Assembly: GCA_002305335.1 (NCBI GenBank)
Contig: DBQR01000021.1
Span: 1 to 17,718 of the forward strand
Direction: 5' to 3'
Length of the DNA: 17,718 bases
DNA from: Clostridiales bacterium UBA1389
GTDB lineage: Bacteria > Bacillota > Clostridia > Oscillospirales > CAG-382
Each line of letters starts with the position of its first letter. The first letter of the stretch is position 1. The notes beneath the pieces were generated by a model that did not search any database, was not told where the DNA came from, and saw only the letters and a list, made by a program, of their open reading frames with translations. Of this stretch, positions 8,397 through 16,293 are shown piece after piece. The translations under genes were made by a program, and so were the position numbers.

Positions 8397-8412
8397 GCCC
8401 CGGAGGGGAGCG
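8397..8412 (+). repeat. GC-rich 16-mer repeat, copy 1
   Basis: GCCCCGGAGGGGAGCG. It forms a near-perfect hairpin by itself (CCCC-GGA-GGGG; 8395-8411 with one mismatch in the outer stem). It matches the reverse complement of copy 2 at 15 of 16 bases. It lies in the predicted 5' leader of ppdK. Confidence 0.6.
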
Positions 8413-8430
8413 GGTGTTAATACCTTCCCG

Positions 8431-8460
8431 ATTTTAACACAAACCGATAATAATATTCAA
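8431..8460 (-). promoter_or_regulatory. Candidate proximal sigma-A promoter of ppdK
   Basis: Reading leftward, TTGAAT (8455-8460) and TAAAAT (8431-8436) are separated by 18 nt. This predicts a start near 8424 and a leader of about 80 nt. The leader would carry the GC-rich palindrome at 8395-8411, which can form a hairpin before the ribosome site. Another AT-rich match (TATAAT at 8526-8531) is weaker because its -35 is poor. Confidence 0.5.
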
Positions 8461-8561
8461 TAGATGTTAGATAAAAAACCCAATAAAATGAAGGTAAAGC
8501 GTAAATATTAATCTTTTTTTATGTGATTATATTACTTTGTTTTACAATAATTAAAGATACT

Positions 8562-8577
8562 CGCTCCCCTACGGGGC
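8562..8577 (-). repeat. GC-rich 16-mer repeat, copy 2
   Basis: On the minus strand it reads GCCCCGTAGGGGAGCG, one base different from copy 1 and in the opposite orientation. The two copies bracket a 149-bp AT-rich segment containing the proximal ppdK promoter. It is internally palindromic (CCCC-TAC-GGGG). Confidence 0.6.
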
Positions 8578-8626
8578 AGGGTGTCGGGGCGGCGGTTCCC
8601 TTCGGTCACCCCGGGCTAATACATAA

Positions 8627-8640
8627 CGCTCCTCCGGGGC
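8627..8640 (-). repeat. GC-rich repeat, copy 3 (2 nt shorter)
   Basis: On the minus strand it reads GCCCCGGAGGAGCG, equal to copy 1 with two G removed. It has the same orientation as copy 2, 49 bp away from it. Together with copy 2 it makes up the edges of a GC-rich block. Confidence 0.5.
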
Positions 8641-8733
8641 TTGCCGCATCTTGCCTATAAGCAGTACGCTCAGCGGCTGCTTTGTATTTATATTATTTAC
8701 ATTATATATAAATGAAAATTCACACACCGTACT

Positions 8734-8761
8734 ATTATAGCATAATTTACAAAAAAGTCCA
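8734..8761 (-). promoter_or_regulatory. Candidate distal leftward promoter (extended -10)
   Basis: Reading leftward, TGGACT (8756-8761) is followed after 16 nt by a perfect TATAAT (8734-8739) preceded by TGC, giving an extended -10 (TGCTATAAT). Transcription would start near 8727 and run through the GC-rich block toward ppdK, giving a leader of about 380 nt or a separate small RNA. The -10 is stronger than that of the proximal promoter, but the surroundings are AT-rich. Confidence 0.45.
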
Positions 8762-8797
8762 TATGGTTTTCAAAAAATTTACTATTTTGTATTTTTC

Positions 8798-8814
8798 AGG
8801 GGGACAAACCCCCT
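8798..8814. repeat. Short inverted repeat upstream of the pth promoter
   Basis: AGGGGG-ACAAA-CCCCCT forms a 6-bp GC-rich stem with a 5-nt loop and ends 15 bp before the pth -35 box. No clear T run follows on either strand and no gene needs terminating here, so an operator or DNA structure is as likely as a terminator. Function unknown. Confidence 0.4.
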
Positions 8815-8829
8815 TATTCACTTTTACCG

Positions 8830-8858
8830 TTGACAAATATCGCGTTTGGGGTTAAAAT
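8830..8858 (+). promoter_or_regulatory. Sigma-A promoter of the pth-mfd unit
   Basis: A perfect -35 TTGACA (8830-8835), a 17-nt spacer and TAAAAT (8853-8858). The start is predicted near 8865, leaving a leader of about 50 nt that ends in AAAGGA before the pth ATG. This is the best promoter match in the window. Confidence 0.8.
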
Positions 8859-8914
8859 CATATCACAAAGACGGAATATAAACCCAAAAAAACTCCATAA
8901 AAGGAATAAATAAA

Positions 8915-9505
8915 ATGCTTTTTTTCAAAAATAAAAACCCCATTGATTTTATAATCGCCGGGCTTGGCAATCCGGGACAGAAATACGACAAAAACCGCCA
9001 TAACGCCGGCTTTAACGCCCTTGACTATATTTCCGGCAGGGCGGGTATCGAAATCAAAAAACTAAAGCATATGTCAAAGACGGGAACCGGCGTAATTGCC
9101 GGAAAAAAGGTGCTTTTATTAAAACCCCAGACCTTTATGAACAACTCCGGCGAGGCGATAGCCGACGCAATGCGGTTTTACAGGATTACCCCGGAGCAGG
9201 TGCTGGTCATCTTCGACGACGTTTCCCTTGAGGTGGGAAAAATCCGCATACGCCGTTCCGGCAGTGACGGGGGGCATAACGGCATAAAATCCATCATCCG
9301 GCATCTGGGTACCCAGGATTTCCCCCGTGTTAAGATAGGCGTGGGGCAGAAGCCCGAAAACTATACCGAACTTGCCGACTGGGTACTTTCCGACATGTCG
9401 GTTAACGAACGGAACCTTATCTGCCGGAAATACGACAATATTTTCGACGCGGTATGCCTTATAATAAACGGGGATACGGAAAAAGCAATGCAGGAGTACA
9501 ATTAA
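8915..9505 (+). CDS. pth: Peptidyl-tRNA hydrolase
   Basis: Hydrolyses the ester bond of peptidyl-tRNA released from stalled ribosomes, recycling tRNA in the cytosol; essential in most bacteria. The 196-residue length is typical. Conserved residues are visible: Asn19 in GLGNPG, the catalytic His29 in NRHNAGF, Asn76 in TFMNNSG, Asp101 in IFDDVSLEVG, and Asn122 in GGHNGIKS. These match E. coli Asn10, His20, Asn68, Asp93 and Asn114. ATG follows AAAGGA at a suitable distance and about 50 nt of leader from a strong promoter. It is first gene of the rightward unit and ends 18 nt before mfd, the classical Firmicutes pth-mfd pair. Confidence 0.97.
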   Translation: MLFFKNKNPIDFIIAGLGNPGQKYDKNRHNAGFNALDYISGRAGIEIKKLKHMSKTGTGVIAGKKVLLLKPQTFMNNSGEAIADAMRFYRITPEQVLVIFDDVSLEVGKIRIRRSGSDGGHNGIKSIIRHLGTQDFPRVKIGVGQKPENYTELADWVLSDMSVNERNLICRKYDNIFDAVCLIINGDTEKAMQEYN

Positions 9506-9523
9506 TCCGCAAAGGATAAAACA

Positions 9524-12500
9524 ATGGAAATTTTAAAACAAATCCTTTCTTCCGACGGGGAATTTGCGTCGCTGTGCGAAGGCTATACAAAGGGACGGAC
9601 ACCTCTGCTGGTAAACGGGGTATGCGAATCCGCCCGCCCCCTGTTTTGCGCCGCCTTTGCGTCGGCAACCAGGGAAAAGCCCCTTATTGTGGTCCCCGAG
9701 GAAAAGCAGGCCTACGCCGTTAAAAGCGGGCTGGAAGCCTACGGGCTTACCGCCCTTGTTTTTCCCTCAAGGGATTTCATATTCGAAAAAATCCTTTCCG
9801 CCTCAAAGGAATTTGAGCAGGAGAGGCTTTCGGTGCTGCTTAAAATCATAGAGGACGACTGGGATTGCATAATAACCGTCCCCGACGGGGTGATGGAGTA
9901 CACCATCCCCCCCGAATACCTTGCCGATTCGGTTATGGAAATAAGACTGAATACCCGCATATCCCCCGATAAGCTAATAAAAACCCTCCTTGACGCGGGA
10001 TATTCCCAGGCCGAAAGCGTGGAGGGAAGGGGGCAGTTTTCAAGACGGGGGGGTATAATCGACGTATTTTCCCCCGCTTCGGAATACCCCTGCCGGATCG
10101 ACTTTTTCGGCGACGAAATAGACACCATGGGAATTTTCGACACCGTTTCCCAGCGGCGTATTGAAAACATAAATTCCTATACCTGCGTCCCCGTTTCGGA
10201 AATTATCCCCTCCGATACTGCGGTTGCGAAGGTGAGGGCGGAGCTGGAAAAGCTCCTTGAAAAGACAAAGAATCTTACCGAAAAGGCAAGAAGCGACCTG
10301 CTGTACGACCTTGAACAGGCAAAAAACGGTTTGTTCCCCCTGTCAAGGGACAAATATTTCTCCCTTATATACGAACGTAAAACCACGATATTGGACTATC
10401 TGGGTTCCCGACCGGTCATACTGTTTGAAAGCCGGAAGGTGCTGGAACGGGCAAGGGCCTTTTCCTGGCAGACAAGTCAGGCAATAGAAGACCTTGTGAA
10501 ATCCGGCATAACCGAATTTGCCCTTTGCGCCGTCGCCATGTTCGACGACGAATTCAGGACCGCAATAACCAAAAACTGTATAGCTTTGGATTACTTTATG
10601 GAATCCTCCCGTATATCCTTTGCCTCCCGCTACAATCTTGTCACCAAGCCGGTGGGGGGACTCACCGGCGGGGTTTCGGTTATGGTTGAGGAGTTTTCCA
10701 ATTATCTTGAGGCGGGGCGGAAAATCCTATATCTTGCAAAAAACCGGCTGGAAGCCCACAACCTGACGGAAATCCTTCAAAGCCGGGAAATCCCTTCGGT
10801 TTCCTTTGACTTAAGCTGCGAATCCCCCCTTGCGGAAAGGGCGGTCAATATTTCGGTGGTCCCCGACGAGGGGACGGTTTTGGGTTTTGAGCTTCCCACC
10901 GTCAACTTTGTGCTGCTAACCCCTTCGGCGGACATTGAAAAGGGACTTGCCTTAAGAAAAAGGAAAATCACCCGTAAATTCAAGAAGGCCGAAAAAATCG
11001 CCTCCTATTCCGACCTTTCCGAAGGGGATTATGTGGTCCACGCCAACCACGGCATAGGCATCTACGCCGGCATAAAGCAGCTTACCGTGGAGGGGGCGGT
11101 CAAGGATTATATCAAAATCAACTACGCCGGCGGCGACGTGCTGTATGTCCCCTGCGGTCAGCTGGACCTGGTAAGCAAGTATATAGGCAAGGAGGACAAC
11201 GTAAAGGTCCACAAAATGTCCTCTGCCGAATGGGCGAAAACAAAGGCAAAGGTGAAGTCGGCGGCCACCGACATCGCCAAGGAGCTTATAAGCCTTTACG
11301 CCGCAAGGCAGTCCACGCCGGGAAATTCCTTCCCCCCCGACGACGAATTCCAGGACGAATTCGAAGCCATGTTCGAATACGAGGAAACCGCCGGCCAGCT
11401 TGAAGCTTCAAAGGAAATAAAGGCGGATATGGAAAAGTCCCATCCCATGGACCGGCTCCTCTGCGGGGACGTGGGCTTCGGAAAAACCGAGGTGGCATTC
11501 CGCGCCGTCTTCAAATGCGTATCGGCGGGGTACCAGGCGGCAATCCTTGTCCCCACCACCATCCTTGCGGTACAGCACTACCGGACAATGCTTTCCCGTT
11601 TCCGCCAGTTCCCCGTAAAGGTGGAAATGCTTTCCCGCTTCAAGGCAAAAAAGGAAGTCGACGAAATACTGTCGGGGCTAAGGAAGGGTACCATCGACGT
11701 GGTGGTGGGAACCCACAAACTCCTTCAAAAGGGTATAGAATTCAAAAAATTAGGCCTGCTGGTTGTGGACGAGGAACAGCGTTTCGGGGTAAAGCATAAG
11801 GAAAAATTAAAGGAAATATCAAAAAATATCGACGTTTTAACCCTCACCGCCACCCCCATCCCCCGCACGTTGAACATGGCGCTGACGGGGATAAGGGATA
11901 TGTCGGTTTTGGAAGAAGCTCCCCGGGACAGGCTGCCGGTTCAGTCCTATGTCCTGGAATACGACGAGGAAATAATAGACGAAGCCATACGGCGGGAACT
12001 GAGGCGGGGGGGACAGGTGTTCTACCTCCACAACGTGGTTGACAGCATATTTGCCAAGGCGGGGGAGCTGGAAAAGCGGTTCCCCAACGCGGCAATCGCC
12101 GTAGGTCACGGCCAGATGACGAAAGAGGAATTAAGCCGTGTGTGGCAGGCAATGGTGGAAGGTGAGGTTGACATTCTTGTCTGCACCACCATTATCGAAA
12201 CCGGGGTGGATATCCCCAACGCCAACACGCTGATAATCGAAGACGCCGACAGAATGGGGCTTTCCCAGCTCCACCAGATACGAGGCAGGGTTGGGCGGTC
12301 TCCCAGAAAGGCCTACGCCTATTTCACCTACCGTCCCGGGTCGCTATTATCGGAGGTGGCTGCCAAAAGGCTCGAGGCAATAAAGGAATTCACCGAATTC
12401 GGTTCGGGCTTTAAGATTGCCATGCGGGACCTGGAAATAAGGGGGGCGGGGAACCTTCTCGGGGCGGAACAGTCCGGCAATATGGCGGCGGTGGGCTACG

Positions 12501-13012
12501 ATTTATATGTAAAAATCCTTGAAGAGGCGGTAAACAGCCTGAAAGGCATACCCCCGTCGGTTAAGAAGGACTGCCTTATCGAAATCGTTGCCGACGCCTA
12601 TATCCCCGAAAGTTATGTGTTTTCCCCCAAATTGCGAATCGACTACTACCGGAAAATCGCCCTGCTGGATAACCCGGAAGACAGGGACGACCTGGTGGAC
12701 GAAATGCTTGACCGTTTCGGGGAAATCCCCAGACCCGTTAAAAACCTGATGGATGTATCCCTCTGCCGGAACACCGCTTCCGGTATGGATATCGAAAAAA
12801 TTTCCCAGAACGAAAACCTTATTGCCTTCTACACCCGGGAAGCCGATATGGAAAAATGGGTGGAGCTTTCCCAAAGGCAGGAACTTAAGGGTAGAATAAT
12901 GCTTTCCCCCGCAGGGAAACCCCATTTTTCCTATAAGCTTAAAAGCGGGGAAAACCCGGTGGAGGCCCTAAGGACGGTTTTGGACGCCTACTCGTTAATT
13001 TTAACAAATTAG
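9524..13012 (+). CDS. mfd: Transcription-repair coupling factor
   Basis: Mfd is a DNA translocase that removes RNA polymerase stalled at lesions and recruits UvrA for nucleotide excision repair. At 1162 residues it is full length. The N-terminal UvrB-like region includes RGQFSRRGGIIDVFSP at 169-184. The RNA-polymerase-interacting domain starts near residue 500 (YVVHANHGIGIY from Tyr503). The RecG-like motor follows with Walker A GDVGFGKT at 648-655 (Lys654), DEEQ at 749-752, TATPIPRT at 775-782, and motif VI QLHQIRGRVGR at 915-925. The translocation region and the C-terminal TRCF domain occupy about 960-1150. ATG is preceded by AAAGGA. It ends 73 nt before the first foldase-like lipoprotein. 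Assignment is certain. Confidence 0.98.
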   Translation: MEILKQILSSDGEFASLCEGYTKGRTPLLVNGVCESARPLFCAAFASATREKPLIVVPEEKQAYAVKSGLEAYGLTALVFPSRDFIFEKILSASKEFEQERLSVLLKIIEDDWDCIITVPDGVMEYTIPPEYLADSVMEIRLNTRISPDKLIKTLLDAGYSQAESVEGRGQFSRRGGIIDVFSPASEYPCRIDFFGDEIDTMGIFDTVSQRRIENINSYTCVPVSEIIPSDTAVAKVRAELEKLLEKTKNLTEKARSDLLYDLEQAKNGLFPLSRDKYFSLIYERKTTILDYLGSRPVILFESRKVLERARAFSWQTSQAIEDLVKSGITEFALCAVAMFDDEFRTAITKNCIALDYFMESSRISFASRYNLVTKPVGGLTGGVSVMVEEFSNYLEAGRKILYLAKNRLEAHNLTEILQSREIPSVSFDLSCESPLAERAVNISVVPDEGTVLGFELPTVNFVLLTPSADIEKGLALRKRKITRKFKKAEKIASYSDLSEGDYVVHANHGIGIYAGIKQLTVEGAVKDYIKINYAGGDVLYVPCGQLDLVSKYIGKEDNVKVHKMSSAEWAKTKAKVKSAATDIAKELISLYAARQSTPGNSFPPDDEFQDEFEAMFEYEETAGQLEASKEIKADMEKSHPMDRLLCGDVGFGKTEVAFRAVFKCVSAGYQAAILVPTTILAVQHYRTMLSRFRQFPVKVEMLSRFKAKKEVDEILSGLRKGTIDVVVGTHKLLQKGIEFKKLGLLVVDEEQRFGVKHKEKLKEISKNIDVLTLTATPIPRTLNMALTGIRDMSVLEEAPRDRLPVQSYVLEYDEEIIDEAIRRELRRGGQVFYLHNVVDSIFAKAGELEKRFPNAAIAVGHGQMTKEELSRVWQAMVEGEVDILVCTTIIETGVDIPNANTLIIEDADRMGLSQLHQIRGRVGRSPRKAYAYFTYRPGSLLSEVAAKRLEAIKEFTEFGSGFKIAMRDLEIRGAGNLLGAEQSGNMAAVGYDLYVKILEEAVNSLKGIPPSVKKDCLIEIVADAYIPESYVFSPKLRIDYYRKIALLDNPEDRDDLVDEMLDRFGEIPRPVKNLMDVSLCRNTASGMDIEKISQNENLIAFYTREADMEKWVELSQRQELKGRIMLSPAGKPHFSYKLKSGENPVEALRTVLDAYSLILTN

Positions 13013-13039
13013 CCATAGAATTGAAGGGTTGGCGGGGTA

Positions 13040-13045
13040 TATAAT
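13040..13045 (+). promoter_or_regulatory. Possible -10 box between mfd and the lipoprotein genes
   Basis: A perfect TATAAT in the 73-nt gap after mfd, but no acceptable -35 at 16-18 nt; the nearest TTGAAG (13021-13026) is only 13 nt away. It may give a weak internal promoter for the foldase-tyrS genes. AAAGGTG at 13071-13077 is the ribosome site of the next gene. No terminator is visible after mfd. Confidence 0.25.
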
Positions 13046-13085
13046 AATCTAATGTTATTTATTGCTTTAGAAAGGTGTTGGTGAC

Positions 13086-14219
13086 ATGAAAATACCTGCC
13101 GGTGTAATAAATAAAAAATATTTATTAAAAAAGAGAATTGTCCTTATCCTTGCGGCGGTTCTGGTAATGAGCCTTGCGCTTTCCTCCTGTTCCAAGGAGG
13201 ATTCCACCGCAGTCATGACCTTCCGTGACGCGGAGCTTTCCAAGGGGATGTTTTCCTATATGATGGCATCCCAGAAGGCCTATGTGAAGTATGTATTTGA
13301 ATCCTATACTTCCGATTATTATTATGAAAACGGTTCCTACCCCTACGGCACCGACAAATTTGATGACTTCTTGGCCCTCACCATGCCCGAAGGGGAGGGA
13401 AAGGGGCTTACCTATGCCCTAAACGCCTACAATACGGTGGTGAACACCGCCAAAATGTTTGTGGTGGTAAACCATTTCTGTGAAAAGTACAATCTTGTGG
13501 TGACCGATAAGGATGTCATAAACGACATTGAACAGGCGGTGGCCGCCGACATAGACACTGCCGGCGGAGTGGTTTTACTTAACGAAATCCTGGAAAAGTT
13601 CGACGCAAACGTCAACACCGCCCGGGAATACCTTTACAATATGGCGAAGGTGGACCTGCTCTATGACTACCTTTACGGCGACAGGGGAACCCAGCGGGTT
13701 GCGGATTTGCTGGTTTCGGATAAATTCGGCAAAGAATACCGCAAGATTGATTTTGTGTATTACCCCTACTTTACCATAAGTTCCGAAACCGGGGAACGGG
13801 TATTTTACGACGAACAGAAGAAGTCCGACATAAGAAGTAAAGCCGACGACTTTTTCGCAAAGCTTCAAAGCGGGGAAGTTACGTTTGAAGACTATTCGGA
13901 ACACGACGACTACGCAAGATACGACGAAGGCATATGCTATACCTCCGGTACCCTTGAAAGGGAAATCGAAGAACAGGCGGATAAACTGGAAAACTACGGG
14001 GATATCGCACAGGCGGATACAGGTGACGGGCTGTATATAATCAGGCTTGTTGAAACCACCAATGAAGATTATCTGTCGAAATATGACACAGTATATACGG
14101 TCCTTGCCAAAGACGCTTATTATAAATATATCGAAAGCTTTTACAACGAAATAACGGTGGATTCCGCTGTCCTTTCGGAATACGACTTTGCCACCTACCC
14201 GCCGCTGGTTATAGAATAA
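13086..14219 (+). CDS. PrsA/parvulin-like extracytoplasmic foldase lipoprotein (single degenerate domain)
   Basis: A 377-residue predicted lipoprotein. A basic N terminus (KKRIV) is followed by a hydrophobic stretch and the lipobox LSSC with the lipidated Cys at residue 35, so it should be anchored outside the cytoplasmic membrane. Residues 42-210 resemble the helical SurA/PrsA N-terminal region. Residues 219-322 follow the parvulin layout: strand KIDFVYYPYF, helix with KLQSGEVTFEDYSE, EGICY in place of the usual GDLGFF, and closing strand GLYIIRLVE. The first-strand His typical of active parvulins is absent, so chaperone activity without isomerase activity is plausible. Ribosome site AAAGGTG lies 8 nt before ATG. 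Foldase genes next to mfd are common in Clostridia, from memory. It is clearly paralogous to the next gene. Confidence 0.8.
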   Translation: MKIPAGVINKKYLLKKRIVLILAAVLVMSLALSSCSKEDSTAVMTFRDAELSKGMFSYMMASQKAYVKYVFESYTSDYYYENGSYPYGTDKFDDFLALTMPEGEGKGLTYALNAYNTVVNTAKMFVVVNHFCEKYNLVVTDKDVINDIEQAVAADIDTAGGVVLLNEILEKFDANVNTAREYLYNMAKVDLLYDYLYGDRGTQRVADLLVSDKFGKEYRKIDFVYYPYFTISSETGERVFYDEQKKSDIRSKADDFFAKLQSGEVTFEDYSEHDDYARYDEGICYTSGTLEREIEEQADKLENYGDIAQADTGDGLYIIRLVETTNEDYLSKYDTVYTVLAKDAYYKYIESFYNEITVDSAVLSEYDFATYPPLVIE

Positions 14220-14256
14220 TAGTGTCGGGAACTCCCCAAAAAACCGGAGGTATTTA

Positions 14257-16293
14257 ATGAAAATCAATTTCAAAAAGGCAGTCTGCTTAATTGTTGTCCT
14301 GGTCATGGCACTTTCCTTAGCCGCCTGCGCGACTCAGAGCAAGCCGAAGGAAGTTATGACCTTCAGGGGAAAAACCCTTGATTCCGACGTGCTTTCCTAT
14401 ATGCTTTCCACAAAGGAAGTGTTTTATTTAGCTTACAGCAACGTATACCTTCCCTATGTTTTTTCAACCAACCCCCAGTATCAGAGCTTAGGAAGCTTCG
14501 ATACCTTCATGTATTACGTCCGGAACTATCCCTCATTACATGAGCAGCTGTACAGTGAGTTTTCCACCTCCTTTTCCACCAAAGTAACCGGCGCGGACGG
14601 TAAACAATCCACTTTGGGGGAAATGTATTTTGAAGCAATCCTGCCCTATGTGAAAAAAGTATTCGTAATAGCCTCACTGGGCGAGGAGTATAACCTTTCC
14701 CTGACAGATAAGGACCTGCTCGAAGATTTGTCAGCCCAGGTCGAAAGCCTTGTGAAACAGGCGGGAAACCGGGATTTTCTTGACATCTATCTTTACGACA
14801 AGCACGGCATTTCGCTTAAAACGACGGAAAAATATATAAAGAACTACAACATCTGGGCAATGCTTACGGCGGAAGCGGGGGGAGAGGATTCCCTGTTCTG
14901 GGACACCGAATACCCCTATTGGAACTACCTGCTGTATGATAACCTTTACGGTCAAAACGGTTCCAGGAAGATTGACGAAAACACGGTTAAAACCACCTTC
15001 CTTGAAGATTACTGCATATTCGACAAGGTGGATTATTCGGTTTACAGCACCGTGGGGGAGGAAACCTATTTACGTCTTGAGGAGTTTATTACCCAAGACA
15101 TAAAGGACATTTTCAACGAAAACTATAAAAAGGTGTCCTATGTGTCCTTAAGCCGTAAGGACAAGGACGGAAACGACATTACTTCCGGCTCAAGGGAAAC
15201 CGCCGACGAAATCCTTCAGAAGCTGACGGACAGTGAAATCGAATGGGGTAAAATCGCCGAAAGCTATTCCGATACCAAGTCCGGAACCTACTGCTTCGCC
15301 CCCGGCGACAGCAAGGTGGACGACAGCATTGAGGAAGCGGTGCCGAATCTTAATCAGGGAGAATTCCTTGTGGTAACCGGTACCGACAATATATTCGTGC
15401 TGAAAGGGGAAACCGTTTCGGAAAACGACCTTTCCTCCGTTAAAAATGAAATCATTACGGTAATTTCAAAAAATTACTTTGACGATAACTATAACAAAAT
15501 CGATTATATCTTCATTTCCTACCACGACGAAACCGGAAACGATTATGACGAGGAAACGGTCGCCGAAATCCGCGCCCTCGGCGATGAAATAACGGACAAG
15601 CTTAAGTCCGGGGAACTAAACTTCGATTCGGAAAGCGACAGGTTCGTCGAAAAAGCCTACAAGGATTCCGACTATACCGTTAAGGTAAACTCCACCGCCT
15701 ACGGCAAAAACGAATTGAGCGACGACCTGGAAGAAAAGGTAAATAAGCTTAGTGTGGGCGAGTATGACGGCCATGAGGACGAATACGGCTATTACGTTTT
15801 AAAGCGGGTTGAAAAGGAAGACGAGGATTTCAACGATTCTTCGGTTCAGTATACCATGACCATGGATTTCCTCCGTCAGATTGCCGACGACTTCGAACAA
15901 AAGGTCAAAAACGGGGAAATCGCCTTCGAGGATGCCGAAAAGCACTCAAAGTATGCCAAATACTCGGTTGCGGGCTATATCGACTATAACGAATACGGGG
16001 AAAAGTTAAAGGAAATATACAGTCTTGAAGAACTCGGGGACATAAATACCGGGATCGAAAACTACCAGGTCAGCGTCAAGCATATAAGGCAGACCACCAA
16101 CGAGGATTACGACGAATATAAAAACGAAGTAACCGAGGAATTCAATTACAAGGACTTCACCAAGTTTTTGGAGGAAGCCTATAAAGAAATCCAGATAAAC
16201 GAGGAGGAACTCAACAAGTTCAAGTCCACCTTTATGGCGATGAACGTTATCAACGTCCCCTCCCTTGACACACCGGAAGACAACTCAAATTAA
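14257..16293 (+). CDS. Large paralogous foldase-like lipoprotein with three parvulin-like units
   Basis: A 678-residue predicted lipoprotein with lipobox LAAC and Cys24. It is a tandem paralogue of the preceding gene: both have VMTFR after the signal, YNL..TDKD (residues 145-153 here), LYD.LYG..G (226-235) and TTNEDY near the C terminus. Beyond the helical N-terminal part, three successive segments follow the strand / KL..GE helix / closing-strand pattern of parvulins: about 291-385, 413-518 (closing GYYVLKRVE) and 531-612 (closing YQVSVKHIR). None shows the canonical first-strand His. The second half is strongly acidic. CGGAGG lies 6-7 nt before ATG. It begins 37 nt after its paralogue. The role is probably folding or retention of exported proteins at the membrane-wall interface; the specific clients are unknown. 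Confidence 0.75.
   Translation: MKINFKKAVCLIVVLVMALSLAACATQSKPKEVMTFRGKTLDSDVLSYMLSTKEVFYLAYSNVYLPYVFSTNPQYQSLGSFDTFMYYVRNYPSLHEQLYSEFSTSFSTKVTGADGKQSTLGEMYFEAILPYVKKVFVIASLGEEYNLSLTDKDLLEDLSAQVESLVKQAGNRDFLDIYLYDKHGISLKTTEKYIKNYNIWAMLTAEAGGEDSLFWDTEYPYWNYLLYDNLYGQNGSRKIDENTVKTTFLEDYCIFDKVDYSVYSTVGEETYLRLEEFITQDIKDIFNENYKKVSYVSLSRKDKDGNDITSGSRETADEILQKLTDSEIEWGKIAESYSDTKSGTYCFAPGDSKVDDSIEEAVPNLNQGEFLVVTGTDNIFVLKGETVSENDLSSVKNEIITVISKNYFDDNYNKIDYIFISYHDETGNDYDEETVAEIRALGDEITDKLKSGELNFDSESDRFVEKAYKDSDYTVKVNSTAYGKNELSDDLEEKVNKLSVGEYDGHEDEYGYYVLKRVEKEDEDFNDSSVQYTMTMDFLRQIADDFEQKVKNGEIAFEDAEKHSKYAKYSVAGYIDYNEYGEKLKEIYSLEELGDINTGIENYQVSVKHIRQTTNEDYDEYKNEVTEEFNYKDFTKFLEEAYKEIQINEEELNKFKSTFMAMNVINVPSLDTPEDNSN

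Larger units (their letters stand above)
8346..8914. other. Divergent control region between ppdK and pth
   Basis: A 569-bp gene-free stretch that drives transcription both ways. It holds, left to right: the ppdK ribosome site and leader, a GC-rich palindrome, the proximal leftward promoter, an AT-rich segment, a GC-rich block of about 130 bp (roughly 8560-8690) with two more copies of the same GC-rich word, a second leftward promoter candidate, a short inverted repeat, and the pth promoter. All frames are broken by stops, and no small gene with a ribosome site was found. The sharp alternation of AT-rich DNA and a GC-rich block suggests inserted or repeat-derived sequence. Confidence 0.75.

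Noticed and set aside
8526..8555. Third leftward promoter with TATAAT at 8526-8531
   Set aside because: The matching -35 (TTAATT) agrees with consensus at only three positions, and the area is so AT-rich that a chance match is likely.
8798..8814. Inverted repeat read as a rho-independent terminator
   Set aside because: The stem is only 6 bp, no proper T run follows on either strand, and no gene ends nearby. It was kept only as an inverted repeat of unknown role.
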